A DNA stretch of 64,000 nt, from positions 1,612,001-1,676,000 of the forward strand of contig OZ251537.1 of NCBI GenBank assembly GCA_965243285.1. Direction: 5' to 3'. The notes beneath the pieces were generated by a model. The model was given only the letters and a program-made list of their open reading frames with translations. It was not told where the DNA came from and did not search any database. The stretch is from JAHRAW01 sp965243285 (GTDB lineage: Bacteria; Pseudomonadota; Gammaproteobacteria; Arenicellales; Poriferihabitantaceae). How positions within the stretch are numbered: the stretch's first letter is position 1; every line of letters begins with the position of its first letter. Shown piece after piece: positions 52,081 through 61,397 of the stretch. A program made the translations under genes and the position numbers.

Positions 52081-52735
52081 ATGATACCTAGTATGTTTGC
52101 TTTTTCAGCCGTGACCGCCTTGGCATCTGTTTCCCCGGGGACCCAATGTCGTGTTGATTGTTGAACATGCGGCGCGTTTTGACGCCTGGCGGGTTTTTCC
52201 GACCATCCTGGGCAATATTGCGTGTTTGTTGATCATTGCCCTGGCGGCCGCATTGGGGGTGGGTGCGGTGCTGGAAGGGGCGCCGCGTTTGTTTTTGGCC
52301 TTGCAGTTGTGTGGCGCGGCTTATCTCGGGTATGTCGGCCTTCGCAAGCTGCGCGCAGCGCTGGCGCAGGTCGCCCCGAATGGCAAGACCATGGATGCAG
52401 TTGTCGCCCACCCGAGCGGCACGGATTTGCCCGCCAGCGCACGGTTTCGCCAGGCGTTCTTAATCAGCGCGACAAATCCGAAAGCGGTGCTATTTCTGGG
52501 CGCGGTCTTCCCCAGCTTTATTGAGCCGTATCAGTCGGCGCTGGAGCAGTTCTCGATGTTGTTTGTAACGCTGACGCTTGTCGTGTCATCCGTGCATTTG
52601 GGCTTTGCATTGATGGTCAGGCGAGTCAGCCGCTTGCTTGGCGACGCCCGATTTAATCGGCAACTGAATCTCGTTTCCGGCATCGCTTTTTTGAGTTTTG
52701 CGCTGATGATTATAGGAGCCGGGTTGGTGTCATGA
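52081..52735 (+). pseudogene. LysE/RhtB-family exporter with a single-base frameshift
   Basis: The frame from ATG 52081 reads MIPSMFAFSAVTALASVSPG and then leaves the family at a CCCCGGGGACCC run (~52133-52144). The frame from ~52145 continues VLIVEHAARFDAWRVFPTILGN ... ISATNPKAVLFLGAVFPSFIEP. Removing one G gives the expected SPGPNVVLIVEH. The rest (to 52735) is intact, 4-5 helices. Either a recent lesion, a phase-variable G-run, or a sequencing error. Confidence 0.75.
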
Positions 52736-52760
52736 CCATAAAATCGCTATCCGCAACCAC

Positions 52761-53504
52761 ATGGACTTGGACCTAGTATCCCTATCTTTGTTGGCTGCGG
52801 TCACCGTTGTCGGGGCGGTTGCGCAAGCGGCGGTGGGGTTTGGGTTTTCGCTGCTCACCTTGCCGTTTTATCTGCTGTTGTTGGAGGTGCGCGATGCGGT
52901 GCAATTGGCCATGTTGTTGAGCATCGCCATCATCATCGCCATGCTCGCCAAAATTCATCGTCAAGTGCCGCGGCGCTGCGCCGTTAATTTGGCGTATGGC
53001 TCGCTCATCGGTTTTCCCATCGGGCTGGTGTTTTTTGTGCATGCCAACGCCAGCGCCGTCAAGGCCGTGGTGGCGGCGGCCATCTTGGTCGCCATGGCCG
53101 CCACCGCCATCTCGGCACGGCGCGCGCCGCTGGTGGAAAACCGCGCCGGCGCCGTCATCGCCGGCGTTTTTTCCGGCGCCATGGTCACCGCCATCGCCAT
53201 GGCCGGCCCGGCCATCGCCATTTACATGCAAGCCATTGGCGCCGGCAAAATAAAAACCCGCGGCGCCATTTTCGGAGTGTTTTTTTTCTCATACCCGGCC
53301 GCCATCGCCCTGCAGGGCTATGTGCACGGCATCGGCGCTCAAGCCGTCACGGCCACGCTATGGCTGTTGCCGGCGGCCTTGCTCGGCGCTTATGGCGGGC
53401 ATCGCTGGTCGGGCAAAATTTCCGAAAAATGGTTCCGCCGCATCATCGAAACCTTGCTCATCGTGGTGGCGTTGTATCTTTTTTATGCCGCGCTGGCCAC
53501 ATGA
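52761..53504 (+). CDS. cuyZ: TauE/SafE-type anion exporter (CuyZ-like)
   Basis: TSUP-family membrane protein of 247 residues with two repeated halves (VGAVAQAAVGFGFSLLTLPFYLLL and VIAGVFSGAMVTAIAMAGPAIAIYM). Members export sulfite and organosulfonates. Its stop overlaps the ATG of the downstream desulfhydrase/sulfo-lyase gene (ATGA), which suggests export of the sulfite made by that enzyme, as in cuyZA clusters. The substrate is inferred from context. Confidence 0.75.
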   Translation: MDLDLVSLSLLAAVTVVGAVAQAAVGFGFSLLTLPFYLLLLEVRDAVQLAMLLSIAIIIAMLAKIHRQVPRRCAVNLAYGSLIGFPIGLVFFVHANASAVKAVVAAAILVAMAATAISARRAPLVENRAGAVIAGVFSGAMVTAIAMAGPAIAIYMQAIGAGKIKTRGAIFGVFFFSYPAAIALQGYVHGIGAQAVTATLWLLPAALLGAYGGHRWSGKISEKWFRRIIETLLIVVALYLFYAALAT

Positions 53505-54535
53505 CGCCGGCTGATAAAGCCACCTGGCAGCACGCCCTGGCGAAATTCCCCCGCGTCGAATTGGCTCACACGCCGACTCCGTTAGAACACCTGGGCAATG
53601 TGTCGGCGCGTTTTGCGCGCCACGAGTTGTATGTCAAGCGCGATGATTGCACCGGTCTTGGCATGGGCGGCAACAAGGCGCGGCAGCTAGAGTTTTATCT
53701 CGGCCAGGCGCTCGCCGAAGGCCGCGACACCGTGCTAAGCACCGGCGCGGTGCAATCCAACTACATGCGCATGCTGGCCGCCGCCGCCGCCAAACTGGGC
53801 TTGGAATGTCACCTGCAACTCGAACAACGCGTGGCGAATGCATCGGCCGACTATCGCTGCTCGGGCAATGTATTCCTGGATGGATTGTTCGGCGCGCAGG
53901 TGCACCGCTATCGGTGCGGCGAGGATGAAGCCGGCGCCGACCACGCCTTATCGGCGCGGGCAAAAACCCTCGCTGCGCGCGGCAAAAAACCTTACATCAT
54001 CCCCTTAGGCGCCGGGCATGCGCCCCTCGGCGCGCTGGGTTATGTGCGCGCCGCCCTCGAAATCCACCAGCAAACCGCGGCGCGCGGCTTGAGCCTGGAT
54101 TTACTCGCCGTGGGCTCCGGCAGCGGTTTGACCCACGCCGGCGTATTGACCGGCTTGAGATTGCTGGGCTCGAATCTGCCGGTGTTGGGAATCTGCGTGC
54201 GCCGCGCCGCGCCATTGCAAGGCCCGCGGGTATTCGCGCACTGCCAAAAACTGGCGCACATGTTAGGGCAGCCCGGCGCCGTCGCCGCCGACGATATCTG
54301 GGTGGATGATTCGGCGCTGGCGCCGGGCTACGGCCAAGCGTCCGCGCCAGTCATCCGCGACATGCACTGGCTGGCGCGCACCGAAGGCTTGCTAACCGAC
54401 CCGGTCTACACCGGCAAAATTTTCTCCACCCTATTTTCCTTAATCCGCACCGGCAGCATGCGCAATTTTCGCCGCATCGCCATCCTCCACAGCGGCGGCA
54501 CACCAGCGCTATTCGCCTATCGCGAAATTTTTTAG
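53501..54535 (+). CDS. cuyA: PLP-dependent L-cysteate sulfo-lyase / D-cysteine desulfhydrase
   Basis: ACC deaminase/D-cysteine desulfhydrase superfamily: LYVKRDDCTGLGMGGNKARQLEF contains the Schiff-base lysine, STGAVQSNYMRMLAAAAAKLG the substrate loop, AVGSGSGLTHAGVLTGL the phosphate loop and RIAILHSGGTPALFAY the C-terminus. 344 residues. CuyA (cysteate to pyruvate, ammonia and sulfite) is preferred over DcyD because a TauE/SafE exporter is translationally coupled upstream. The two activities cannot be separated by motif alone. Confidence 0.75.
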   Translation: MTPADKATWQHALAKFPRVELAHTPTPLEHLGNVSARFARHELYVKRDDCTGLGMGGNKARQLEFYLGQALAEGRDTVLSTGAVQSNYMRMLAAAAAKLGLECHLQLEQRVANASADYRCSGNVFLDGLFGAQVHRYRCGEDEAGADHALSARAKTLAARGKKPYIIPLGAGHAPLGALGYVRAALEIHQQTAARGLSLDLLAVGSGSGLTHAGVLTGLRLLGSNLPVLGICVRRAAPLQGPRVFAHCQKLAHMLGQPGAVAADDIWVDDSALAPGYGQASAPVIRDMHWLARTEGLLTDPVYTGKIFSTLFSLIRTGSMRNFRRIAILHSGGTPALFAYREIF

Positions 54536-54754
54536 CACGGTTGAAATGCGGCCGCGGCAATTTTTGCGCGCATGCAAAAACCATGTTGCGATAGTGCGTT
54601 CGATAAAATCGATAGCGCTATTTTTATTCGGGCCATGCAATAAACGATAGCCGACGACATTTTTTACGCGCGCCGCCGAACCAGACGCGGTCACCGCCTT
54701 TTGCTAATCGACTATGATGCGCCACCGCTGATGACCCATCGAGATAAACCCGCC

Positions 54755-55780
54755 ATGGATTTACCCACCGCTAATCGACGCCTCGCTGAGGGCTGCGATT
54801 TGAGTCGCCAGGAAATGCAGGCGGTGATGCGGTTGATCATGAATGGCGAGGCGACGGCGGCGCAGTTGGGGGCGTTTTTGGCGGCCTTGATGATCAAAGG
54901 CGAGAGCGTCGATGAGTTGGTCGGTGCCGCCGTCATCATGCGGGAGTTGGCGGCAGTGGTCGAAACGCGGGCCGAAAAAGTGGCCGATTCGGTGGGCACC
55001 GGCGGCGATGTGGCCAAGTTGTTTAATGTGTCCACCGCCAGTGCGTTGGTGGCGGCGGCGGCTGGGGCGGTGATGGCGAAGCACGGCAATCGCGCCGCCA
55101 CTGGCAATTCCGGCAGCGCCGATGTGCTCGAGGCCGCTGGCGTCAACATCGCCCTCACGCCGGCGCAAGTGGGCGCCTGCATCGAGCAGTGCGGCATCGG
55201 TTTTATGTTCGCGCCGACGCACCATGCCGCCACCCGTCATGTCATCGGCGCGCGCCGCGAAATCGGTCTCCGCACCATTTTTAATTTGCTCGGGCCGCTG
55301 ACCAATCCAGCCGGCGCGAAATATCAGTTGGTCGGGGTGTTCGCGCAACGCTGGGTGCGGCCGCTGGCCGAAGTGTTCGCCGCCTTGGGGGCGCGGCATA
55401 CGCTGGTGGTGTGCTCGGACGACGGGCTGGATGAAATTTCCATCGCCGCTGATACCCAAGTGGCGGAATATCGCCACGGCGAAATCCGCGAATACACGAT
55501 TGCGCCGGCGCAATTCGGCATCCCGCAAACCGCGCTGGACGGCCTGAAAGTCGCCAACGCCAAGGAGAGTTTGGCGTTGATTCGCGAGGCCCTCGGCGGC
55601 AGCGAAGGCGCCGCCTTCGACCTGGTGGCGGTCAATGCCGGAGCCACCATCTACGCCGCCGATTTGGCGGATTCACTAGTCGCCGGGGTCGAAAAAGCCC
55701 GCTCCATCTTGCGTAGCGGCGCCGCATTGGCGAAATTGGATGAGTTGGCGCGGTTTTCTTCGAGCTTGGCGGTAGGGTGA
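54755..55780 (+). CDS. trpD: Anthranilate phosphoribosyltransferase
   Basis: Second step of tryptophan synthesis. SRQEMQAVMRLIMNGEATAAQLGAFL, DSVGTGGDVAKLFNVSTASALVAAAAG (PRPP site), KHGNRAATGNSGSADVLEAAG, GLRTIFNLLGPLTNPAGAKYQ. 341 residues from MDLPTANRRL at 54755; ATGs at 54701 and 54731 are also in frame but precede unconserved residues. trpG and trpC are not adjacent. The gap 54536-54754 contains TTTTTGCGCGCATGCAAAAA, a possible weak terminator for cuyA. Confidence 0.95.
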   Translation: MDLPTANRRLAEGCDLSRQEMQAVMRLIMNGEATAAQLGAFLAALMIKGESVDELVGAAVIMRELAAVVETRAEKVADSVGTGGDVAKLFNVSTASALVAAAAGAVMAKHGNRAATGNSGSADVLEAAGVNIALTPAQVGACIEQCGIGFMFAPTHHAATRHVIGARREIGLRTIFNLLGPLTNPAGAKYQLVGVFAQRWVRPLAEVFAALGARHTLVVCSDDGLDEISIAADTQVAEYRHGEIREYTIAPAQFGIPQTALDGLKVANAKESLALIREALGGSEGAAFDLVAVNAGATIYAADLADSLVAGVEKARSILRSGAALAKLDELARFSSSLAVG

Positions 55781-55854
55781 TGTACCCAATCTAGCGGTGG
55801 GTTAATTCATCAACATCGCCATGGATTAATGTATCAATATTGCGATGGGTTGAT

Positions 55855-56781
55855 TCACCCCGCATTGGATTCGTCGCTCGCTTTTGCCGCCATGGATGCA
55901 GCTCGCACTGGATTGCGCGGCTGCGTGAAATAGATGCCGGCCAATACCAAGCACAGCGCCGCCAACATGCGCGCTTGCAATAATTCGCGCAGTAGCAGCG
56001 CGCCCCACACGCTGCCGAGAATGGGAATCATATAGTTGAGTTGGGAAAAGGCGATGGCGCCGAGGTTGCGAATCAGGCGGAAGTACAACAGCGCCGCGAA
56101 CGCGGTGGGGATGACGCCGAGGGCCACGATGGCTTGCACGCTGTGCGCGCTCGGCGCCATCGACCATGGGTCTTCTAACCAAAACGCCAGCGGCAGGCTG
56201 GTGACCATGCCGACGATGATGGCGCCGGTGGCCATCTGCACGCCGGGGAAGGCCGGCTGGGTGCGCACAAATACGGTGGTGACGCCGTAACTGATGGCGG
56301 CGGCGAGCACCGCCAATTGCCCTAATACATGCTCGCCGATGCCGCCTACGGCGCTCCACCCCACCAGCACCAGCAAGCCGCTCAAGCCCAAAGCGACGCC
56401 AAATGTTTTGCGCCCGTTGATAGGCTCGGCGGAGACGAAATAGTGCGCCAGCACGAAGGTGGTTATCGGCATAATGCCCATCATAATGGCCGCCAAACTG
56501 CTGTCGATGTGGGTCTCGCCCCAGCCGATGAGCGCGAACGGCAGGGTGTTGCCGAACACGCCGACTACCACATACAGCGCCACGGCGCGCCCATGCCACG
56601 GCAGCCCGGTTTTTTTCACCGCCAGCCATAACACCAAAACCACCGCCGCGATACTCATCCGGGCAGCGGTCAGCGTGAATGGCCCGACGCTGGCGACGCC
56701 GATTTTAATGAGTAAAAACGAGCCGCTCCAGATGAACGCTAATAATAGTAACAACAGATAGTCGATGGTTTTAGCGCGCAT
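55855..56781 (-). CDS. EamA-family (DMT) transporter
   Basis: Ten helices in two EamA repeats (LLLLLLAFIWSGSFLLIKIGV ... GVFGNTLPFALIGWGETHID; and GQLAVLAAAISYGVTTVFVR ... AIVALGVIPTAFAALLYFRLI). 308 residues from MRAKTIDYLLLLL at 56781. Metabolite exporter of unknown substrate. The 327-bp gap to aroC shows no gene. Confidence 0.88.
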   Translation of the reverse strand: MRAKTIDYLLLLLLAFIWSGSFLLIKIGVASVGPFTLTAARMSIAAVVLVLWLAVKKTGLPWHGRAVALYVVVGVFGNTLPFALIGWGETHIDSSLAAIMMGIMPITTFVLAHYFVSAEPINGRKTFGVALGLSGLLVLVGWSAVGGIGEHVLGQLAVLAAAISYGVTTVFVRTQPAFPGVQMATGAIIVGMVTSLPLAFWLEDPWSMAPSAHSVQAIVALGVIPTAFAALLYFRLIRNLGAIAFSQLNYMIPILGSVWGALLLRELLQARMLAALCLVLAGIYFTQPRNPVRAASMAAKASDESNAG

Positions 56782-57108
56782 GGTTTGGCTTCTTGGCGGC
56801 GGGATTAGGTGGGTTATCGAGGGCGTGTGGAGCGCCGGGCAATGGCGGGAAAATTCGCGCTTCCGGCCGCGATGCATATAGATGACTCGATGCTGGTTGG
56901 TTGTCGATGCAAATTCCGTAAGCCCCATCCATGAGCAAATCTACTGCGGTCAAATCCATCAACCCATGCCTTAGGTGAAAGGCACCTGGGTGAAATGTTC
57001 AATCCATCGCTGCCGTCGGTCGTCGAAACCCGGTTCTGATGGCGTCTGCAAAGGCGCTAAAATCCGGGCGCAATAATACGCCGATTTTCTGCGGGTGAGG
57101 CAAATATC

Positions 57109-58170
57109 ATGTCCGGTAATACCTTAGGCCAGCAATTCACCGTCACCACTTTTGGCGAAAGCCATGGCGCGGCCTTGGGCGGGGTGGTGGATGGCTGCCC
57201 GCCGGGGCTGGCGTTGAGCGCCGCCGATTTGCAAACCGACCTCGACCGCCGCCGCCCGGGGCGGTCCAAGTACACCACCCAGCGCCGCGAATCCGATAGC
57301 GTGGAAATCCTCTCCGGGGTGTTCGAAGGTCTTACCACCGGCACGCCCATCGGGTTGTTGTTGCGCAACCAAGACCAACGCACGCGGGATTACGAAAAAA
57401 TCAAAGACCGTTTTCGCCCCGGCCACGCCGACTACACCTACCTGAAAAAATACGGGCGGCGCGATTATCGCGGCGGCGGGCGCTCATCGGCGCGCGAAAC
57501 CGCGGTGCGCGTCGCCGCCGGTGGCATCGCCAAAAAATATTTGGCGGAACATTACGGCGTCGCCATCCGCGGCTGCGTCTATCAAATCGGCGACATCCAC
57601 ATCGAACTCAAAAGTTGGGATGAGGTGGATGCTAATCCGTTTTTCGTCGGCGATGCCTCTACCGCCGATCAACTCGGCGCGTTTATCGACCAACTCCGCA
57701 AGGAGGGCGATTCGGTGGGGGCTGCGGTGTATGCCGAAGCCAGCGGCGTGCCGGCCGGCTGGGGCGAGCCGGTGTTCGACCGTCTCGATGCCGACATCGC
57801 CAAAGCCATGCTGAGCATCAACGCCGCCAAGGGCGTGGAAATCGGCGCCGGTTTCGCAGCCGTCAAACAACGCGGCTCCCAGCATCGCGATCAACTCACC
57901 CCGCAAGGTTTTCTCAGCAACCATGCCGGCGGCATCTTGGGCGGCATCTCCAGCGGGCAAACTATCGAAGTCCGGGTGGCCTTCAAGCCCACCTCCAGCA
58001 TCACCGCGCCGGGGCAAACCATAAACCTCGACAATCAAGCCGTGGACGCCATAACCACCGGGCGGCATGATCCGTGCGTCGGCATTCGCGCCGTGCCCAT
58101 CGTCGAAGCCATGTTAGCGCTTTCATTGATCGACCACGCCCTGCGCGATCGCGCCCAGATTCCAAAATAG
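57109..58170 (+). CDS. aroC: Chorismate synthase
   Basis: FMN-dependent last step of the shikimate pathway. TTFGESHGAALGGVVDGCPPGL, RRESDSVEILSGVFEGLTTGTPI, RPGHADYTYLKKYGRRDYRGGGRSSARETAVRVAAG and RHDPCVGIRAVPIVEAM are conserved signatures. 353 residues. Preceded by TATCATG with a GAGG ribosome site about 15 bp upstream. Stands alone, feeding the trp and other aromatic genes nearby. Confidence 0.97.
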   Translation: MSGNTLGQQFTVTTFGESHGAALGGVVDGCPPGLALSAADLQTDLDRRRPGRSKYTTQRRESDSVEILSGVFEGLTTGTPIGLLLRNQDQRTRDYEKIKDRFRPGHADYTYLKKYGRRDYRGGGRSSARETAVRVAAGGIAKKYLAEHYGVAIRGCVYQIGDIHIELKSWDEVDANPFFVGDASTADQLGAFIDQLRKEGDSVGAAVYAEASGVPAGWGEPVFDRLDADIAKAMLSINAAKGVEIGAGFAAVKQRGSQHRDQLTPQGFLSNHAGGILGGISSGQTIEVRVAFKPTSSITAPGQTINLDNQAVDAITTGRHDPCVGIRAVPIVEAMLALSLIDHALRDRAQIPK

Positions 58171-58320
58171 GCTAGCCTGATATGGTTTGTGTGATATGGA
58201 TGAACATGGGGTCGATACTCATGGTTGATAAGCATATTCGATAAACATGTTCGATAAACCTAAAGATTTAATGGATACATCGAAACCGCGTCAATTTAAT
58301 CTATTTCATAATGTATCAAT

Positions 58321-58865
58321 TCAATATTTAAATTCGTGATATTGATAAGTTTGACTTTTGGCTTTCGCTTTTGCTTTTGATTTGGGCTTTTCGCCTTTAG
58401 TCTTCGCTCCCCCCCATGCTTTTTCGGGAGGGGGAGCCAAAACTGGCGGGCTTCATTGCCAGTTTTGGTGGGGATATCTTTAATGTTAGGTTTTACTTAG
58501 AGATTTTTGATTTTGTCTTTAAATTTTCACCCGGTCAAATTCAACAGCGAAATACTTCAAGTCAAACTCAACATCAAAGCAACCCCTCCAAAAAGCAAAA
58601 GCCAAAAGACCAACATCAACAGCCCCCCCCACCAAATCAGGCGATAAGGCCGCCTGATTTGGCTCCCCCCAGATGAAGCAAGGGGGGGAGCAAAACGTTA
58701 AAAGCCAAAGCAACAGCAACAGCCACATCAAAAGCCACATCAAAAGCCACATCAAAAGCCACATCAACAGCCCCCCAAATAGCAATCTACTAATGGGAAT
58801 TTAGATATATAAATCCCTATTAAATGTATAAGTTTGATATTTAAATTTATGATAATAATAAGTTT
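58321..58865. repeat. Composite repeat E14 between 32-bp imperfect direct repeats
   Basis: TCAATATTTAAATTCGTGAT... (58321-58352) recurs as TTGATATTTAAATTTATGAT... (58834-58865), 26/32. Between them are two hairpins, CCAAAACTGGCGGGC / TTGCCAGTTTTGG and CCAAATCAGGCGATAAG / CCGCCTGATTTGG, (CACATCAAAAGC)n arrays and a right-hand end TTTAGATATATAAATCCC at ~58801-58818. The remaining aroC-leuC gap (58171-58949) is A/T-rich with CGATAAACATG repeats and no gene. Confidence 0.6.
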
Positions 58866-58949
58866 ACTAAAAGTTAAAATTTCTCAGTCGCGGGCAGCCA
58901 TATTCCCCCATCCAATCTCGATTCCTTTCGATTCTTTTGGTCGCATCCT

Positions 58950-60365
58950 ATGTCAAAACAAACCCTGTACGACAAACTCTGGCAGCGCCATGTGGTGCAT
59001 TGTGATGCCGACGGCGTGGCGCTGATTTATATCGACCGCCACTTGGTGCATGAGGTGACTTCGCCGCAAGCCTTCGAGGGTTTGCATTTGGCACAGCGCA
59101 AGCCGTGGCGCGCCTCGAGCATTCTGGCGACGCCAGACCACAATGTGCCCACCACCACCGACGGCGGCGGCATCGACGACCCCATATCGCGCCTGCAAGT
59201 GACCACGCTGGCGCAAAATTGCCGACATTTCGACATCACCGAATTCGGTTTGGGCGATAGGCGCCAGGGCATCGTGCATGTGGTCGGCCCCGAGCAAGGG
59301 GCGACCTTGCCGGGCATGAGCATCGTATGCGGCGATTCCCACACTTCCACCCACGGCGCCTTCGGGGCGTTGGCGTTCGGCATCGGCACCTCGGAGGTCG
59401 AACATGTACTGGCCACGCAATGCTTGATTCAACGCAAGTCGAAAAACATGCGCGTATGGTTGGCCGGTGAGTTGCCCGACTGGGCGGCACCCAAAGATGT
59501 GACGCTGGCGGTCATCGGTGCTATCGGCGCTGCCGGCGGCGCGGGTTACGCCATCGAATACGCCGGCCCGGCTATCGATGCGATGTCTATGGAAGGGCGC
59601 ATGACAATTTGCAACATGGCCATCGAAGCGGGCGCGCGCGCCGGCATGGTGGCGGTGGATGAGACCACCATCGATTATTTGCGCGGTCGCCCGTACGCCC
59701 CCAGCGGCGCGATGTGGGATGACGCGGTGGCCGATTGGCGGCAATTGCACACCGATGCCGATGCCGTTTTCGAGCGTGAATTCGAGTTAGATGTATCGAC
59801 TCTAGTGCCGCAAGTCACTTGGGGCACCTCGCCGGATATGGTGACCGGCATCGATGGCTGTGTGCCAAACCCGGCCGACCAAGCCGACGCCGGCATCCGC
59901 GAAGGCATGGAATTGGCACTCGACTACATGGATTTGGCGCCGGGCACGCCGATAGCCGACATCTCATTAGATCTGGTGTTCATCGGCTCATGCACCAACG
60001 GCCGCATCGAAGATTTGCGCGCCGCCGCCGCCATCGTCCGCGGCAAAAAGGTCGCCGCCTCCATCAAACAGGCGTTAGTGGTGCCGGGCTCAGGGCTAGT
60101 CAAGCGGCAGGCCGAATCCGAAGGCCTGCATCAGGTGTTTGTCGAGGCCGGATTCGAATGGCGCAACCCCGGTTGTTCGATGTGTTTGGCGATGAACAAC
60201 GACCGCTTACAGCCCGGCGAGCGCTGCGCCTCGACCTCCAATCGCAATTTCGAAGGCCGGCAGGGGCAGGGCGGACGCACCCATTTGGTGTCGCCGGCGG
60301 TGGCGGCGGCGGCGGCGTTGGCCGGCCATTTTGCCGATATACGCCCGCCAGCGAGGGCATCCTGA
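58950..60365 (+). CDS. leuC: 3-isopropylmalate dehydratase large subunit
   Basis: Aconitase-family subunit that carries the 4Fe-4S cluster in leucine synthesis. TLYDKLWQRHVVHCDADGVALIYIDRHLVHEVTSPQAFEGL, DSHTSTHGAFGALAFGIGTSEVEHVLATQ, FIGSCTNGRIEDLRAAA and the NPGCSMCLAMN cluster cysteines. 471 residues. The stop overlaps leuD (TGATG). Confidence 0.97.
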   Translation: MSKQTLYDKLWQRHVVHCDADGVALIYIDRHLVHEVTSPQAFEGLHLAQRKPWRASSILATPDHNVPTTTDGGGIDDPISRLQVTTLAQNCRHFDITEFGLGDRRQGIVHVVGPEQGATLPGMSIVCGDSHTSTHGAFGALAFGIGTSEVEHVLATQCLIQRKSKNMRVWLAGELPDWAAPKDVTLAVIGAIGAAGGAGYAIEYAGPAIDAMSMEGRMTICNMAIEAGARAGMVAVDETTIDYLRGRPYAPSGAMWDDAVADWRQLHTDADAVFEREFELDVSTLVPQVTWGTSPDMVTGIDGCVPNPADQADAGIREGMELALDYMDLAPGTPIADISLDLVFIGSCTNGRIEDLRAAAAIVRGKKVAASIKQALVVPGSGLVKRQAESEGLHQVFVEAGFEWRNPGCSMCLAMNNDRLQPGERCASTSNRNFEGRQGQGGRTHLVSPAVAAAAALAGHFADIRPPARAS

Positions 60366-61009
60366 TGGACGCATTCACCCACCTAGACGGCATCGTCATG
60401 CCGCTGGATCGCGCCAATGTGGACACCGACGCCATCATCCCCAAGCAATACCTCAAATCCCTCAAGCGCACCGGATTCGGCCCTACTTTATTCGACGAAT
60501 GGCGCTATCTTGACCACGGCGAGCCCGGCATGGAGCACAGCCAGCGCCCGATAAACCCCGATTTCGTGCTAAACGAACCGCGCTACGCCGATGCCAAAAT
60601 CCTCCTCGCCCGCCGCAATTTCGGCTGCGGCTCATCGCGCGAACACGCCCCGTGGGCGCTGCTCGGCTACGGCTTCCGCTGCCTAATCGCCCCCAGTTTC
60701 GCCGACATTTTCTACAACAACTGCTTCAAAAACGGCATCCTGCCCATCATCCTGCCCGAAGCCGCCATCGACCACCTATTCACCCAAACCACCGCCCACC
60801 CCGGCTATCGCCTAACGGTAGATTTACCCGCCCAGCATTTGATTCAACCCGACGGCACCCGCCTAAAATTCGACCTAGAGCCATCCCGCAAACACTCTTT
60901 AGTATGCGGCCTAGACGACATCAGCATGACCCTCGCCCGCACCCAAGCAATCCAAGCCTACGAAGAAAAACGCAAAACGGAAGCGCCGTGGTTGTTTGGG
61001 GGAGGGTAA
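60365..61009 (+). CDS. leuD: 3-isopropylmalate dehydratase small subunit
   Basis: Swivelling-domain partner of LeuC. LDRANVDTDAIIPKQYLKS, ILLARRNFGCGSSREHAPWAL and SFADIFYNNCFKNGILPI are diagnostic. 214 residues, coupled to leuC by a 1-nt overlap. leuB, usually next, is not in the window; a convergent accessory pair follows. Confidence 0.97.
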   Translation: MDAFTHLDGIVMPLDRANVDTDAIIPKQYLKSLKRTGFGPTLFDEWRYLDHGEPGMEHSQRPINPDFVLNEPRYADAKILLARRNFGCGSSREHAPWALLGYGFRCLIAPSFADIFYNNCFKNGILPIILPEAAIDHLFTQTTAHPGYRLTVDLPAQHLIQPDGTRLKFDLEPSRKHSLVCGLDDISMTLARTQAIQAYEEKRKTEAPWLFGGG

Positions 61010-61064
61010 TGGCGGCTAAATTATCGCGAAGTGTAAGTGACATCTATATACCTATGCGAATCTA

Positions 61065-61397
61065 TTAGGCGCCGCCACCTTGCTTATTCAAAACGGGTAG
61101 GCATCCATCGGCAACGACATGCGCATTGAGCCATGTTCTTTCCAGCATCGAAGTATTGTCATGGGGCAACCAATGGAACCATATTGCTCTACCGAAGGTG
61201 GTCGGGGCGGTTTTATCCGGCGAGTCGATGTGTTGCTCGAAACGGCGTGACAAGCAGTCCGATTTGCCAATATAGAGAATTTTTTCATCTAAATTGACGA
61301 GAACATAACAGCCGCTTTGCAAAGATACGCGGAGGCGGTGGTTAGCCATGAAGGGTACTTTGTCCGACGGTGCAGGGACTAGTTCTATGATGTTCAT
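61065..61397 (-). CDS. GIY-YIG-type nuclease-domain protein
   Basis: About 110 residues: SGCYVLVNLDEKILYIGKSDCLSRRFEQHID has the GIY-YIG pattern (first tyrosine in GCYVL, then YIGKS and the catalytic-type Arg in LSRRF). ERTWLNAH could supply the metal-binding glutamate. The ATG (61397) overlaps the stop of the DGQHR gene (ATGA). More A/T-rich than the surrounding trp/leu genes. Probable accessory, possibly anti-invader, nuclease; biological role not known. Confidence 0.7.
   Translation of the reverse strand: MNIIELVPAPSDKVPFMANHRLRVSLQSGCYVLVNLDEKILYIGKSDCLSRRFEQHIDSPDKTAPTTFGRAIWFHWLPHDNTSMLERTWLNAHVVADGCLPVLNKQGGGA

Noticed and set aside
56771..57002. Overlapping 60-codon minus-strand frames between the EamA gene and aroC
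   Set aside because: No conserved sequence or ribosome site; likely non-coding upstream region.
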